Shown piece after piece: positions 26,282 through 33,798 of a DNA stretch of 64,000 nucleotides; positions within the stretch are counted from its first letter, which is position 1; each line of letters begins with the position of its first letter. This stretch comes from an uncultured Clostridia bacterium (GTDB lineage: Bacteria > Bacillota > Clostridia > Christensenellales > Borkfalkiaceae): assembly GCA_944362555.1 (NCBI GenBank), contig CALVTL010000005.1:1-64000 (forward strand), written 5' to 3'. Position numbers and translations under genes: made by a program. The notes beneath the pieces are model-generated. The model did not search any database. It was not told where the DNA came from and saw only the letters and a program-made list of their open reading frames with translations.

Positions 26282-26390
26282 GTCATCCCGACGGAGTCGC
26301 GTGCCTTGCCTCGCGGCGACGAGGGATCCTTTCACACTATCCATTGTGATGGGATCCCGCACGCTCGCCTTCGGCACGGTTCGGAATGAC
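26282..26390 (+). repeat. 109-bp palindromic element in the csoR-copA gap
   Basis: The gap 26124-26487 (364 bases) holds no gene. Within it, 26282-26390 is bounded by 10-base inverted ends GTCATCCCGA and TCGGAATGAC (one mismatch). It contains an inner palindrome GGGATCC...GGATCCC (about 26323-26357) around CACACT/ATTGTG. The layout resembles small dispersed palindromic repeats of the GTCATTCCGA type. No second full copy exists in this window. The rest of the gap shows only the copA Shine-Dalgarno (AAGGAG) and no clear promoter. Confidence 0.6.
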
Positions 26391-26487
26391 GGAGAGAGGG
26401 ACTGCGCCCTCGCTACCGATCATGCCGCAAGCAAAACCACGCTTTTGCGCGGGAAAATTCGTGAATTTTGTGCTTTAAGGAGTTCCT

Positions 26488-28923
26488 ATGCAAAAAAAGT
26501 ATTCCATCACGGGCATGACGTGCGCGGCGTGCTCCTCGGGCATCGAGCGCACCGTCAAAAAGCTCAAGGGCGTGGAGAGCTGCGCCGTCTCCCTGATGGG
26601 GGAGAGCATGGACGTCACCTTCGACGAGGGCGTCATCACGGACGCGGGGATCAAAAAAGCGGTCACGTCCTTGGGATATGGCGCCTATAACTACGGCGAA
26701 GTGCCGCAAAAACGCAAAAAGCGTCTGACGCTCGGGCTGCGCTTTGTGCTCTCGCTCATATTGCTGCTGCCCGAGATGTACTTTGCGATGGGGCACATGA
26801 TCTCGGAGAACATCGTCCCGCACGGCTGGGCGAATTACGGCGTCCAGATCGCGCTGACGCTCGCCGTCCTCGCCATCAACTATGCCTTCTTTGTAAGCGG
26901 CGTGCGCGCCGCCGTCCGGCTCGTTCCCAACATGGACACGCTCGTCACGTTGGGGGCGGCGGTCTCCTTCGTGTACAGCCTCGTCATGGCGTGTATCTCC
27001 CCCGAACAGCCCACCCTCTTTTTTGAATCGGCGGCGATGATCGTCACCCTCGTCACCCTCGGCAAGTGGCTGGAGGACAAGAGCAAGCGCCGCACGGGGC
27101 GGGAGATCGAAAAACTGCTCTCCCTCGCGCCCGATACCGTCACGGTGGAACGGGGCGGGCAGTCCCTCGTCATCCCGCTCCTCGAGGTGACGGCGGGGGA
27201 CGTGGTCATTGTAAAGCAGGGGGAATCGGTCGCCGTGGACGGCACCGTGCTGGAGGGGCACGCCTTCTGCGACCAGTCCGCGGTGACGGGCGAGAGCCTG
27301 CCCGTCGAGCTCTCTTCGGGTAGCCATGCCATGAGCGCCTCCCTCGTCACGGGCGGGTATCTGAAGATCCGCGCGGAGAAGGTGGGGGAGGAGACCATGC
27401 TCTCCTCCATCATCCGCATGGTGCGCGAGGCGGGCGCGAGCAAGGCGCCCATCCAGAAGCTCGCCGATAAAATTTCCGCCGTCTTTGTGCCCGTGGTGCT
27501 TGGCATCGCACTCGTCACCTTCCTTGCGTGGCTGCTTGCGACGGGGGACGTGCAGGCGGCGTTCAACTTCGGCGTGAGCGTCATCGTCATCTCCTGTCCC
27601 TGTGCGCTGGGGCTTGCCACGCCCGTGGCGGTCATGGCGGCGACGGGGCGGGGCGCGTCGCTCGGCGTGCTCGTCAAGAACGCCGAGGCATTGCAGCGGG
27701 CGGCGGACGTCGGCACCGTTCTGCTCGATAAGACCGCCACCCTCACCGAGGGCAAGCCCTCCGTCGTCTTTTTCGAGGCGTACGGGGAGGAGACGCGGGC
27801 AAGATCCGCCGCATTCGCCCTCGAGAGCAAGCTCAATCACCCGCTCGCGCAGTGCATCGCCGCCTTCTGCAAACAGGGCGCGGAGGCGCGGGACGTCGAA
27901 TACGTCATCGGCAGGGGCGCGCGCGGCAGTGTGGACGGCAGGCAATACCTTCTGGGGAACGAGAGGATGATGGCGGAAAACGGCGTTTCGCTCGGCGGGC
28001 GGGAGGAGCGTTTTGCCGCCCTCTCGGAGCGCGGACAGACCGTTTTATATCTCGCCTCCGACGGGGAACTGCTCGCCGTGTTCGGGCTTGCCGATACGCT
28101 GAAAGCGGGCAGCCGCGAGGCGGTGCGTGCGCTCGGACGGCTCGGTCTTAAGACGTATATGCTCACGGGCGACAACGCTGCCTGCGCCCGCGCCATTGCG
28201 GAAAATGCGGGCATCCCCTCGGACATGGTATACGCCGAAGTGCTCCCGCAGGAAAAACTCGGCTGCGTGCTGGAACACAAGGCGCGCAGCGAACGGGCTT
28301 CGGGACACGGCAAAAAGGGGGTCGCCATGATCGGCGACGGCATCAACGATTCCCCCGCCCTGAAGGAGGCGGACGTGGGCATTGCGATGGGCAGCGGCAC
28401 GGACGTTGCCATCGAGAGCGCGGACATCGTGCTGATGGGGGGCGACCTTGCCGCCGCGCCGCGCGCGTTCGCCCTCGCGCGGCGCACCATGTGCATCATC
28501 AAACAGAACCTCTTCTGGGCGTTCTTCTATAACTGCGTGTGCATCCCGCTCGCCGCAGGCTGTTTCGCGGCGCTCGGCTTCACGCTCAACCCCATGATCG
28601 CCGCCGCCGCCATGAGTTGTTCCTCGCTGTTCGTCGTCGGCAACGCGCTGCGGCTCACCGCGTTCGGGCGGAAGGAGCAAAAATCGGAAAAAAATCAGAA
28701 AGGAGATATTGTTATGAAACGCGAACTCAAAGTGGAAGGCATGATGTGTATGCACTGCGTCAAGCACGTTACGGACGCACTGCAGGCGGTGGAGGGCGTC
28801 GAAAAGGCGGACGTGGATCTCAAAAAGAAGCGCGCCGTCGTCACGTTGTCCGCCCCCGTCTCCGACGAAGCGCTGCTTTCCGCCGTCCGGGAGGCGGGCT
28901 ACGAAGCCATCGTGAAGGCATGA
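26488..28923 (+). CDS. copA: Cu(I)-exporting P-type ATPase with a CopZ-like C-terminal extension
   Basis: 811 residues, P1B-type pump expelling Cu(I) from the cytoplasm. Order: N-terminal HMA domain with C12 and C15 (GMTCAAC); membrane helices; actuator TGES (about 267-270); ion site CPC at 370-372; phosphorylation site D414 in DKTATLT; HP at 451-452; hinge GDGIND at 616-621. Later Cu(I) ligands are YN (681-682) and MSCSS (709-713). A second HMA domain (743-811, C754 and C757) is attached after a Lys/Glu-rich linker. Oddities: the nearly invariant DKTGT reads DKTAT, and the extra HMA domain has its own start signals (see 28714). The context with csoR supports copper rather than zinc. Confidence 0.95.
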   Translation: MQKKYSITGMTCAACSSGIERTVKKLKGVESCAVSLMGESMDVTFDEGVITDAGIKKAVTSLGYGAYNYGEVPQKRKKRLTLGLRFVLSLILLLPEMYFAMGHMISENIVPHGWANYGVQIALTLAVLAINYAFFVSGVRAAVRLVPNMDTLVTLGAAVSFVYSLVMACISPEQPTLFFESAAMIVTLVTLGKWLEDKSKRRTGREIEKLLSLAPDTVTVERGGQSLVIPLLEVTAGDVVIVKQGESVAVDGTVLEGHAFCDQSAVTGESLPVELSSGSHAMSASLVTGGYLKIRAEKVGEETMLSSIIRMVREAGASKAPIQKLADKISAVFVPVVLGIALVTFLAWLLATGDVQAAFNFGVSVIVISCPCALGLATPVAVMAATGRGASLGVLVKNAEALQRAADVGTVLLDKTATLTEGKPSVVFFEAYGEETRARSAAFALESKLNHPLAQCIAAFCKQGAEARDVEYVIGRGARGSVDGRQYLLGNERMMAENGVSLGGREERFAALSERGQTVLYLASDGELLAVFGLADTLKAGSREAVRALGRLGLKTYMLTGDNAACARAIAENAGIPSDMVYAEVLPQEKLGCVLEHKARSERASGHGKKGVAMIGDGINDSPALKEADVGIAMGSGTDVAIESADIVLMGGDLAAAPRAFALARRTMCIIKQNLFWAFFYNCVCIPLAAGCFAALGFTLNPMIAAAAMSCSSLFVVGNALRLTAFGRKEQKSEKNQKGDIVMKRELKVEGMMCMHCVKHVTDALQAVEGVEKADVDLKKKRAVVTLSAPVSDEALLSAVREAGYEAIVKA
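28714..28923 (+). CDS. copZ: possible internally initiated CopZ-like copper chaperone
   Basis: In frame within copA, ATG 28714 (copA codon 743) is preceded by AGAAAGGAG ending 8 bases upstream, as good a Shine-Dalgarno as any in the window. The 69-residue product MKRELKVEGMMCMHCVKHVT... has the length and C-x2-C metal site of a complete CopZ. Either copA and copZ have fused by loss of the copA stop while the old start signals remain, or both a fused and a free chaperone are made. E. coli makes a comparable short chaperone from copA by frameshifting. That the signal is used is inference. Confidence 0.55.
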   Translation: MKRELKVEGMMCMHCVKHVTDALQAVEGVEKADVDLKKKRAVVTLSAPVSDEALLSAVREAGYEAIVKA

Positions 28924-28965
28924 AAAACCCCCGCCGCGGCAAATTTGCCGCGGCGGGGGGTTTTG
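28924..28965. terminator. bidirectional terminator between copA and the lipoprotein gene
   Basis: Almost perfect 40-base palindrome: AAAACCCCCGCCGCGGCAAA at 28924-28943, then its complement, ending GGGGGGTTTT. It is A-rich on the left and T-rich on the right, so it can stop both convergent transcripts. Confidence 0.92.
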
Positions 28966-28979
28966 TATCGGGAAAAATT

Positions 28980-29450
28980 TTATGCGGGGACGATCTGCGA
29001 GGCGTTGGGCGTTCCGAGCTGTAATCGGAAGGTGACTTTAAGGCTTGCCTCGTCGCGGTATGTGACGGTGAGCTGCGTATCCTGCGGCTCTTTTTTCAGG
29101 ATGTCCAGATAGAAGATCGCATTGGTCTCCGTCTCCGGGTACGCGTTCGTGACGGCAAGCACGTCCTCATCGTAGGAAAAGGAGAACTCCGCCGTGTACG
29201 GCATTGCCATCACGCCGTCTCCGGAACCGGGATAGGCGCCCCCCAGATCGAGCACATACCGCTCCTCCCACGAGAGGGGATAGATCGCTTGCGCGCCCTC
29301 GGAAATGTTGTAAAGCGTCGTTTCGTCCTCCCTGCATACGCGGACGCTCAACGTGAACTTGTCGTCGGACGGCTCGCCGCACGCGCAGAACATGACGGCG
29401 GCTGCCGCCAGCACCACGGACGCGGAGAGCAGTGAAAGCATCTTTTTCAT
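28980..29450 (-). CDS. putative lipoprotein of unknown function
   Basis: 156 residues. The signal peptide has basic start MKK, hydrophobic core LSLLSASVVLAAAAVM and cysteines C22 and C24 (MFCACGEPSDD), a loose lipobox. The mature part is acidic and rich in Tyr, Thr and Ser with no family I recognise; alternating hydrophobic strands suggest a beta-sandwich (weak inference). GGGAGG lies 8 bases before the ATG. It has its own promoter (29510-29537). Confidence 0.75.
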   Translation of the reverse strand: MKKMLSLLSASVVLAAAAVMFCACGEPSDDKFTLSVRVCREDETTLYNISEGAQAIYPLSWEERYVLDLGGAYPGSGDGVMAMPYTAEFSFSYDEDVLAVTNAYPETETNAIFYLDILKKEPQDTQLTVTYRDEASLKVTFRLQLGTPNASQIVPA

Positions 29451-29509
29451 CCTTCATTCCTCCCGTTTTGAAGATCGCACACAAAGCGCAGTGCGCCTTT
29501 CTTGATTTG

Positions 29510-29537
29510 ATTATATCACTTTTTTTTCGGAATGCAA
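29510..29537 (-). promoter_or_regulatory. promoter of the lipoprotein gene
   Basis: Minus-strand TTGCAT (29532-29537) and TATAAT (29510-29515), spacer 16 bases. The leader is about 50 bases with GGGAGG. Confidence 0.65.
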
Positions 29538-29686
29538 GGGAAATTGTAAAAATATTTATAATATTTTTGCGCCGTATGCGGCGATCAGCCCTACGTTTTC
29601 GGCAAAAGGCGGCAGATTTCGCCATATCTTCCATGCGTGCGCAGATAAGCAAGTGATACAATGCAGAAAAACGCGGGAGGGGAGCG

Positions 29687-30022
29687 ATGCAGACGCTTTT
29701 GCTGGACAGGCGCACACAGGACATGATCGAGGGATACGTCCCCGAGGGGGAGGTGCTCACCGCGCTCGTGCGGTTTTTTTCCATTTTTGCCGACAACACG
29801 CGGCTGCGCATCCTTTCGGCGCTCGCCATCTCGGAGATGTGCGTCACGGACATCTCCCGCGTGCTGGGCATCAACCAGACGACGGTCAGCCATCAGCTCC
29901 GCTTTCTGAAGGACGCGGGCATGGTGCGCTATCTGCGCCACGGCAAGATCATCTTCTATTCGCTCTCCAACGACATCGTCAACGACGTTCTCTTAAAGGG
30001 CGTGGAATTTTTGGGGTATTGA
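29687..30022 (+). CDS. ArsR-family winged-helix regulator
   Basis: 111 residues. Dimeric wHTH repressor fold: FFSIFADNTRLRILSAL, recognition region CVTDISRVLGINQTTVSHQLRFLKDAGMV, then wing YLRHGKIIFYSL. In metal-sensing members the motif is ELCVCDL; here it is EMCVTDI, keeping one Cys and losing the other, and no C-terminal histidine site is seen. The ligand is therefore unknown and may not be a metal. GGGAGGGGAG precedes the ATG. The only nearby candidate target is the divergent lipoprotein gene. A weak TACAAT at 29657-29662 could be its -10 box, but no -35 is convincing. Confidence 0.88.
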   Translation: MQTLLLDRRTQDMIEGYVPEGEVLTALVRFFSIFADNTRLRILSALAISEMCVTDISRVLGINQTTVSHQLRFLKDAGMVRYLRHGKIIFYSLSNDIVNDVLLKGVEFLGY

Positions 30023-30036
30023 GCGGGCAGTGCGGC

Positions 30037-30076
30037 GCTGCGGGCGGGCGGGAATTTTTTCCCGCCCGCCCGCAGC
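30037..30076 (+). terminator. long GC-rich hairpin after the ArsR gene, probable terminator
   Basis: Perfect 16-bp stem (GCTGCGGGCGGGCGGG, 30037-30052, complement 30061-30076). The 8-base loop AATTTTTT holds the T-run inside the loop. The tail after the stem is only TTATTTC, so it is atypical as a terminator. Confidence 0.55.
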
Positions 30077-30155
30077 TTATTTCAAGCGGGGCGCGCGGGC
30101 GCATCTGTGCTCTCGCGCGATTTCGCGGCGATTTTATAAAAATTTGCATATCCGC

Positions 30156-30184
30156 TTGAAAAAACGCGCAAAAGCGTGTATAAT
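30156..30184 (+). promoter_or_regulatory. promoter giving a leaderless uvrC transcript
   Basis: TTGAAA (30156-30161) and TATAAT (30179-30184), spacer 17. Six bases separate the -10 box from ATG 30191, so transcription should begin at or next to the A of the start codon. Confidence 0.85.
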
Positions 30185-30190
30185 GGAAGC

Positions 30191-32005
30191 ATGGGCGAGA
30201 GCGTCATCAAGGAAAAATTAAAACTGCTGCCCGACGCGCCCGGCGTCTATATCATGATGGACGCGGAGGGGACGGTCATCTATGTGGGCAAGGCGCGCGT
30301 ACTCAAAAACCGCGTGCGGCAGTACTTCCATTCCTCTTTGAAGTCGCCCAAGGTGCAGGCGATGGTCGCAAACATCGCCGACTTTTCCTACGTCGTCACC
30401 CCGAGCGAGGTGGACGCGCTCTCCCTTGAAAACACCTATATCAAAAAGTACAAGCCCAAGTACAACATCTTATTGAAGGACGACAAGACCTATCCCTACA
30501 TCAAGGTGTGGACGAAGGAGGAATTTCCGCACATCGGCATCACGCGCAAGATAAAGCGCGGGGACGGGCGGTACTTCGGCCCCTTCATGGGCGGCATCTC
30601 CGCCAAGGAGATCGTGGACGTCGCCGCCAAGGTATACCATGTCCGCACCTGCACCGTCGCCATCCGCGAAAAGCCCGCAAAGCCCTGCCTTGAATATCAC
30701 CTCGGGCGGTGCGGCGCGCCCTGCGCCCGCCTCACCTCGCGCGAGGAGTATGCAAAGGGGGTGGAGAGAGCGCTCGCCTTTCTCTCGGGCGACTATGAGG
30801 AGGCGGAGCGCATCCTCACGGAGAAGATGCGCGGCTTTGCCGAGCGCGAGGAATTCGAGCTCGCCATGGAATACCGCGACCGCATCGATATGCTCTCCCG
30901 CCTCGGCGAAAAGCGCATCACCGCCATGCCGCGCGACGTGGACGCCGACATCTGGGCGTTTGAAACGAACGGGCTGTACGCCGCGGCGAGCGTGCTCTTA
31001 ACGCGGGGCGGCGTCATGCAGGGCAGCCGCAACTTCTCCCTCGAGGAGGGCGCGGGCGAGCGCGGGGAGAGCTTCCTCTCCTTTCTCACGCAGTACTATT
31101 CCGCGCATGAACTCCCGCACGAGCTCGTCTGCGACGAGCCCTTCGACGAGGCGCTCTTCCTGCGCTATGCCGAGGAGCGCGCGGGGCGCAAGCTCACCGT
31201 CACCCGCCCCAAATTCGGCATACGGAGGGAGCTGCTCGACATGGCGGAGGGCAACGTGAAGGAGTACCTCGAAAAGTCTGTCTCCGCCATCGCGCACAAG
31301 AACGATATGACGACGGGCGCCTGCGAGCGCTTAAAGGAGCTGCTGCACCTCTCCCGTTACCCCAAGCGCATGGAGTGCTACGATATTTCCAACATTTCGG
31401 GCGTGGACAAGGTGGGCAGCATGGTGGTGTTCACGGACGGCGAGGCGGACAAGGTGCTCTACCGCCGCTTCCGCATCCGCACCGTGGAGGGCGCCAACGA
31501 CTTCGCCTCCCTGCAGGAGGTGCTGCGCCGGCGTCTTGCAAAGCTGGGAACGGCGGAGGAGGAACGCTTTGCCCGCCCGCAGCTCATCGTCATCGACGGC
31601 GGCAGGGGACAGCTCTCCGCCGTAAAGGAGATTTTCGACGAGCTGGGTGTTTCGGACATCGACCTCGTCGCGCTCGCCAAGCAGGAGGAGGAAGTGTACA
31701 CGCTTTCCTCTCCCGACCCCGTGCGCATCGACCGCCGCGACTACGCCTTAAAGACGCTGCAGCGCATCCGCGACGAGGCGCACCGCTTCGCCATCACCTA
31801 TTTCCGCAGCCTGCACTCCAGGCGCAACCTCGCCTCCGTGCTCGACGAGATCGAGGGCGTGGGGAAGCAAAAGCGGCGCGCGCTCATGCAGGCGTTCGGC
31901 GACATCGACAAGATCATGCACGCGAGCGAGGAGCAGCTCTCCCGGGTGGAGGGCATCGGCCCCGCGCTCGCCGCGCGCATCCGCGCACACTTTGAGGCGC
32001 TTTGA
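30191..32005 (+). CDS. uvrC: UvrABC system protein C
   Basis: Makes both incisions in nucleotide excision repair. 604 residues. N-terminal GIY-YIG nuclease (PGVYIMMDAEGTVIYVGKA), cysteine/UVR region (KPCLEYHLGRCGAPCARL then EFELAMEYRDRIDML), RNase-H-like endonuclease (MECYDISNISG, VIDGGRGQLSA) and C-terminal tandem HhH (DEIEGVGKQKRRALM, VEGIGPALAARI). An in-frame GTG at 30176 overlaps the -10 box and cannot be transcribed from this promoter, so ATG 30191 is chosen; it has no Shine-Dalgarno. The HAD gene begins 20 bases after the stop. Confidence 0.95.
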   Translation: MGESVIKEKLKLLPDAPGVYIMMDAEGTVIYVGKARVLKNRVRQYFHSSLKSPKVQAMVANIADFSYVVTPSEVDALSLENTYIKKYKPKYNILLKDDKTYPYIKVWTKEEFPHIGITRKIKRGDGRYFGPFMGGISAKEIVDVAAKVYHVRTCTVAIREKPAKPCLEYHLGRCGAPCARLTSREEYAKGVERALAFLSGDYEEAERILTEKMRGFAEREEFELAMEYRDRIDMLSRLGEKRITAMPRDVDADIWAFETNGLYAAASVLLTRGGVMQGSRNFSLEEGAGERGESFLSFLTQYYSAHELPHELVCDEPFDEALFLRYAEERAGRKLTVTRPKFGIRRELLDMAEGNVKEYLEKSVSAIAHKNDMTTGACERLKELLHLSRYPKRMECYDISNISGVDKVGSMVVFTDGEADKVLYRRFRIRTVEGANDFASLQEVLRRRLAKLGTAEEERFARPQLIVIDGGRGQLSAVKEIFDELGVSDIDLVALAKQEEEVYTLSSPDPVRIDRRDYALKTLQRIRDEAHRFAITYFRSLHSRRNLASVLDEIEGVGKQKRRALMQAFGDIDKIMHASEEQLSRVEGIGPALAARIRAHFEAL

Positions 32006-32025
32006 AGCAATCGCATTCTGAATCT

Positions 32026-32856
32026 ATGAAGTATCCGCTCTTTTTATCCGATTTTGACGGGACGCTCGTGCGGCGCGACGGGACGATCTCCGAAAAAAAC
32101 ATCCGCGCCATCGCCGCCTACCGCGCGGCGGGCGGCGTGTTCGCCGTCTGCACGGGGCGCGCGCTCTCTTCCATCCTGCCCCGCCTCGCGGAGCTGGGGC
32201 TCAAAGAGGGACTGGTCGTCGCCTATCAGGGCGCGACGGTCGCCGACATCGCAACGGGCGCGCTGTTAAAGAACGAGGGCTTCTCCCGCGAGGGCGCCGT
32301 CAGGGCGGCGCGCCTTTTAGAGGAGGACGGCAGGCACGTCCATATCTACACGGTGGACGCCTTCTATTCCAACCGGGAGGACGAGGCGCTCCGCCTTTAC
32401 GAAAAGATCTGCGGCATCCGCGCGAACGTCGTCAAAGAGATGCCGCTCTCCGAACTCATCATAAAAAAGGACCTGCGCGTCGTAAAGGCGCTCGCCATGG
32501 TCGAAAAGGCGGAGCGCGCGCCGCTCACCGCTTATCTCTCCGCCCGTCTGGGGGAGGAGTACTTCGTGACGGCGTCCGCCGATTTTCTGGTGGAAGTCAT
32601 GCCTGCGGGGCAGAACAAGGCGTCGGCGGTGGATTTTTTGAGCGCGTACTATCACATCCCGCGCGAGCGGTGCGCCGCCATCGGCGATCAGCTCAACGAC
32701 CTGCCCATGCTGCGCCGCGCGGGCGGAAAGTTCGCCGTCGCCAATGCGGAGGAGGCACTGCGGCGGGAGGCGCGCGTCGTTGCCTCCGTGGAGGAGGACG
32801 GCGTCGCCGAGGCGCTCGGATGCGCCATGCAGGAAGAAGCGCAACAGGAAGAATAA
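32026..32856 (+). CDS. Cof-type HAD-superfamily phosphatase
   Basis: 276 residues. Motif I is FLSDFDGTLVRRDG with D9 and D11, motif II is CTGRALSS, the lysine motif lies near VEVMPAGQNKASA, and motif IV is IGDQLNDLPMLRRAG. It has a C2B cap as in sugar-phosphate phosphatases; substrate unknown. The start is uncertain: ATG 32026 gives the usual family N-terminus but has no ribosome site, while TTG 32002 overlaps the uvrC stop (TTGA) and would add 8 residues. It differs in sequence from the HAD gene at 10779. hprK follows after 15 bases. Confidence 0.9.
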   Translation: MKYPLFLSDFDGTLVRRDGTISEKNIRAIAAYRAAGGVFAVCTGRALSSILPRLAELGLKEGLVVAYQGATVADIATGALLKNEGFSREGAVRAARLLEEDGRHVHIYTVDAFYSNREDEALRLYEKICGIRANVVKEMPLSELIIKKDLRVVKALAMVEKAERAPLTAYLSARLGEEYFVTASADFLVEVMPAGQNKASAVDFLSAYYHIPRERCAAIGDQLNDLPMLRRAGGKFAVANAEEALRREARVVASVEEDGVAEALGCAMQEEAQQEE

Positions 32857-32871
32857 AGGGGAGAAAATATT

Positions 32872-33798
32872 ATGCCGGAGAACATTTTACCCAGAGAGAC
32901 CGTCATGCTCGACAAGTTCGCGTCCGATTTAAGCCTTGAAATGCTGTATGCGGGGCGCGGCATCATCACGCTCACCAGCATCAGCGTGGACCGTCCCGGT
33001 CTGCGCCTTGCGGGATTTTTCAGCTATTTCGACGCCCAGCGCATCATGCTCATCGGGCTCACCGAGCACGAGTATATGCACTCCTTCCCGTCCGAGGAAC
33101 GGCGGGCGAAGATCAAAAAGATGTTCGACTGCGGCGAGATCCCGTGCGTCATCTTCGCGCGCGATCTGCCCGTTCTGCCCGAATTCATGGACTGCGCCCG
33201 CGAGACGGGCACGCCTATCTTCCGTTCGAGCAAGATGACGTCCTCCGTCATCGTCGATCTGTGCATCTACCTCAACCGTCTGCTCGCGCCCGTCACCACC
33301 GTGCACGGCGTGCTGATGGACGTGTTCGGCGCGGGCATCCTGCTCACGGGCAACAGCGGCGTCGGAAAGAGCGAGACGGCAATGGAGCTCATCAAGCGCG
33401 GACACCGCCTCGTCGCCGACGACTCCGTGCTCATCAAGCGCATCGAGAACGAGCTCGTGGGCACCGCGCCCGAGCGCATCCGCTACTTCATGGAGCTGCG
33501 CGGCATCGGCATCATCAACGTGAAGAATATGTACGGCTCGGGCGCCGTCATGACGGAAAAGACCATCGAGCTCGTCATGGAGCTCGAGCCCTGGCGCAAG
33601 GACAAGGAGTACGACCGCATCGGCGGTGAGGGCAGCAAGGAGAGCATTTTAGGGCTGGAGATCCCCAAGCTCACCGTCCCCGTGAGCGCGGGGCGCAACC
33701 TTGCCATCCTCATCGAGGTCGCCGCCCGCGACCAGCGCCTCAAAAATATGGGTTACGACGCGGCGAGCGAACTCATCGCCCGCACGATAGGCAGATAA
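32872..33798 (+). CDS. hprK: HPr kinase/phosphorylase
   Basis: Phosphorylates and dephosphorylates Ser46 of HPr, the hub of carbon catabolite control in Firmicutes. 308 residues. N-terminal domain about 1-130. The kinase domain has H145 (TVHGVLMDVFG), P-loop GNSGVGKS (160-167), VADDSV and the signature MELRGIGIINVKNMYGSGAV. GGGGAG precedes the ATG. Its presence implies HPr and CcpA-type regulation elsewhere in the genome. The next gene starts directly at the stop. Confidence 0.97.
   Translation: MPENILPRETVMLDKFASDLSLEMLYAGRGIITLTSISVDRPGLRLAGFFSYFDAQRIMLIGLTEHEYMHSFPSEERRAKIKKMFDCGEIPCVIFARDLPVLPEFMDCARETGTPIFRSSKMTSSVIVDLCIYLNRLLAPVTTVHGVLMDVFGAGILLTGNSGVGKSETAMELIKRGHRLVADDSVLIKRIENELVGTAPERIRYFMELRGIGIINVKNMYGSGAVMTEKTIELVMELEPWRKDKEYDRIGGEGSKESILGLEIPKLTVPVSAGRNLAILIEVAARDQRLKNMGYDAASELIARTIGR

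Noticed and set aside
26413..27945. 510-codon minus-strand ORF opposite copA
   Set aside because: All CopA catalytic motifs lie on the plus strand; the minus translation is compositionally biased and has no ribosome site or promoter.
30176..30190. Upstream GTG start for uvrC
   Set aside because: It overlaps the TATAAT box; RNA from this promoter cannot contain it.
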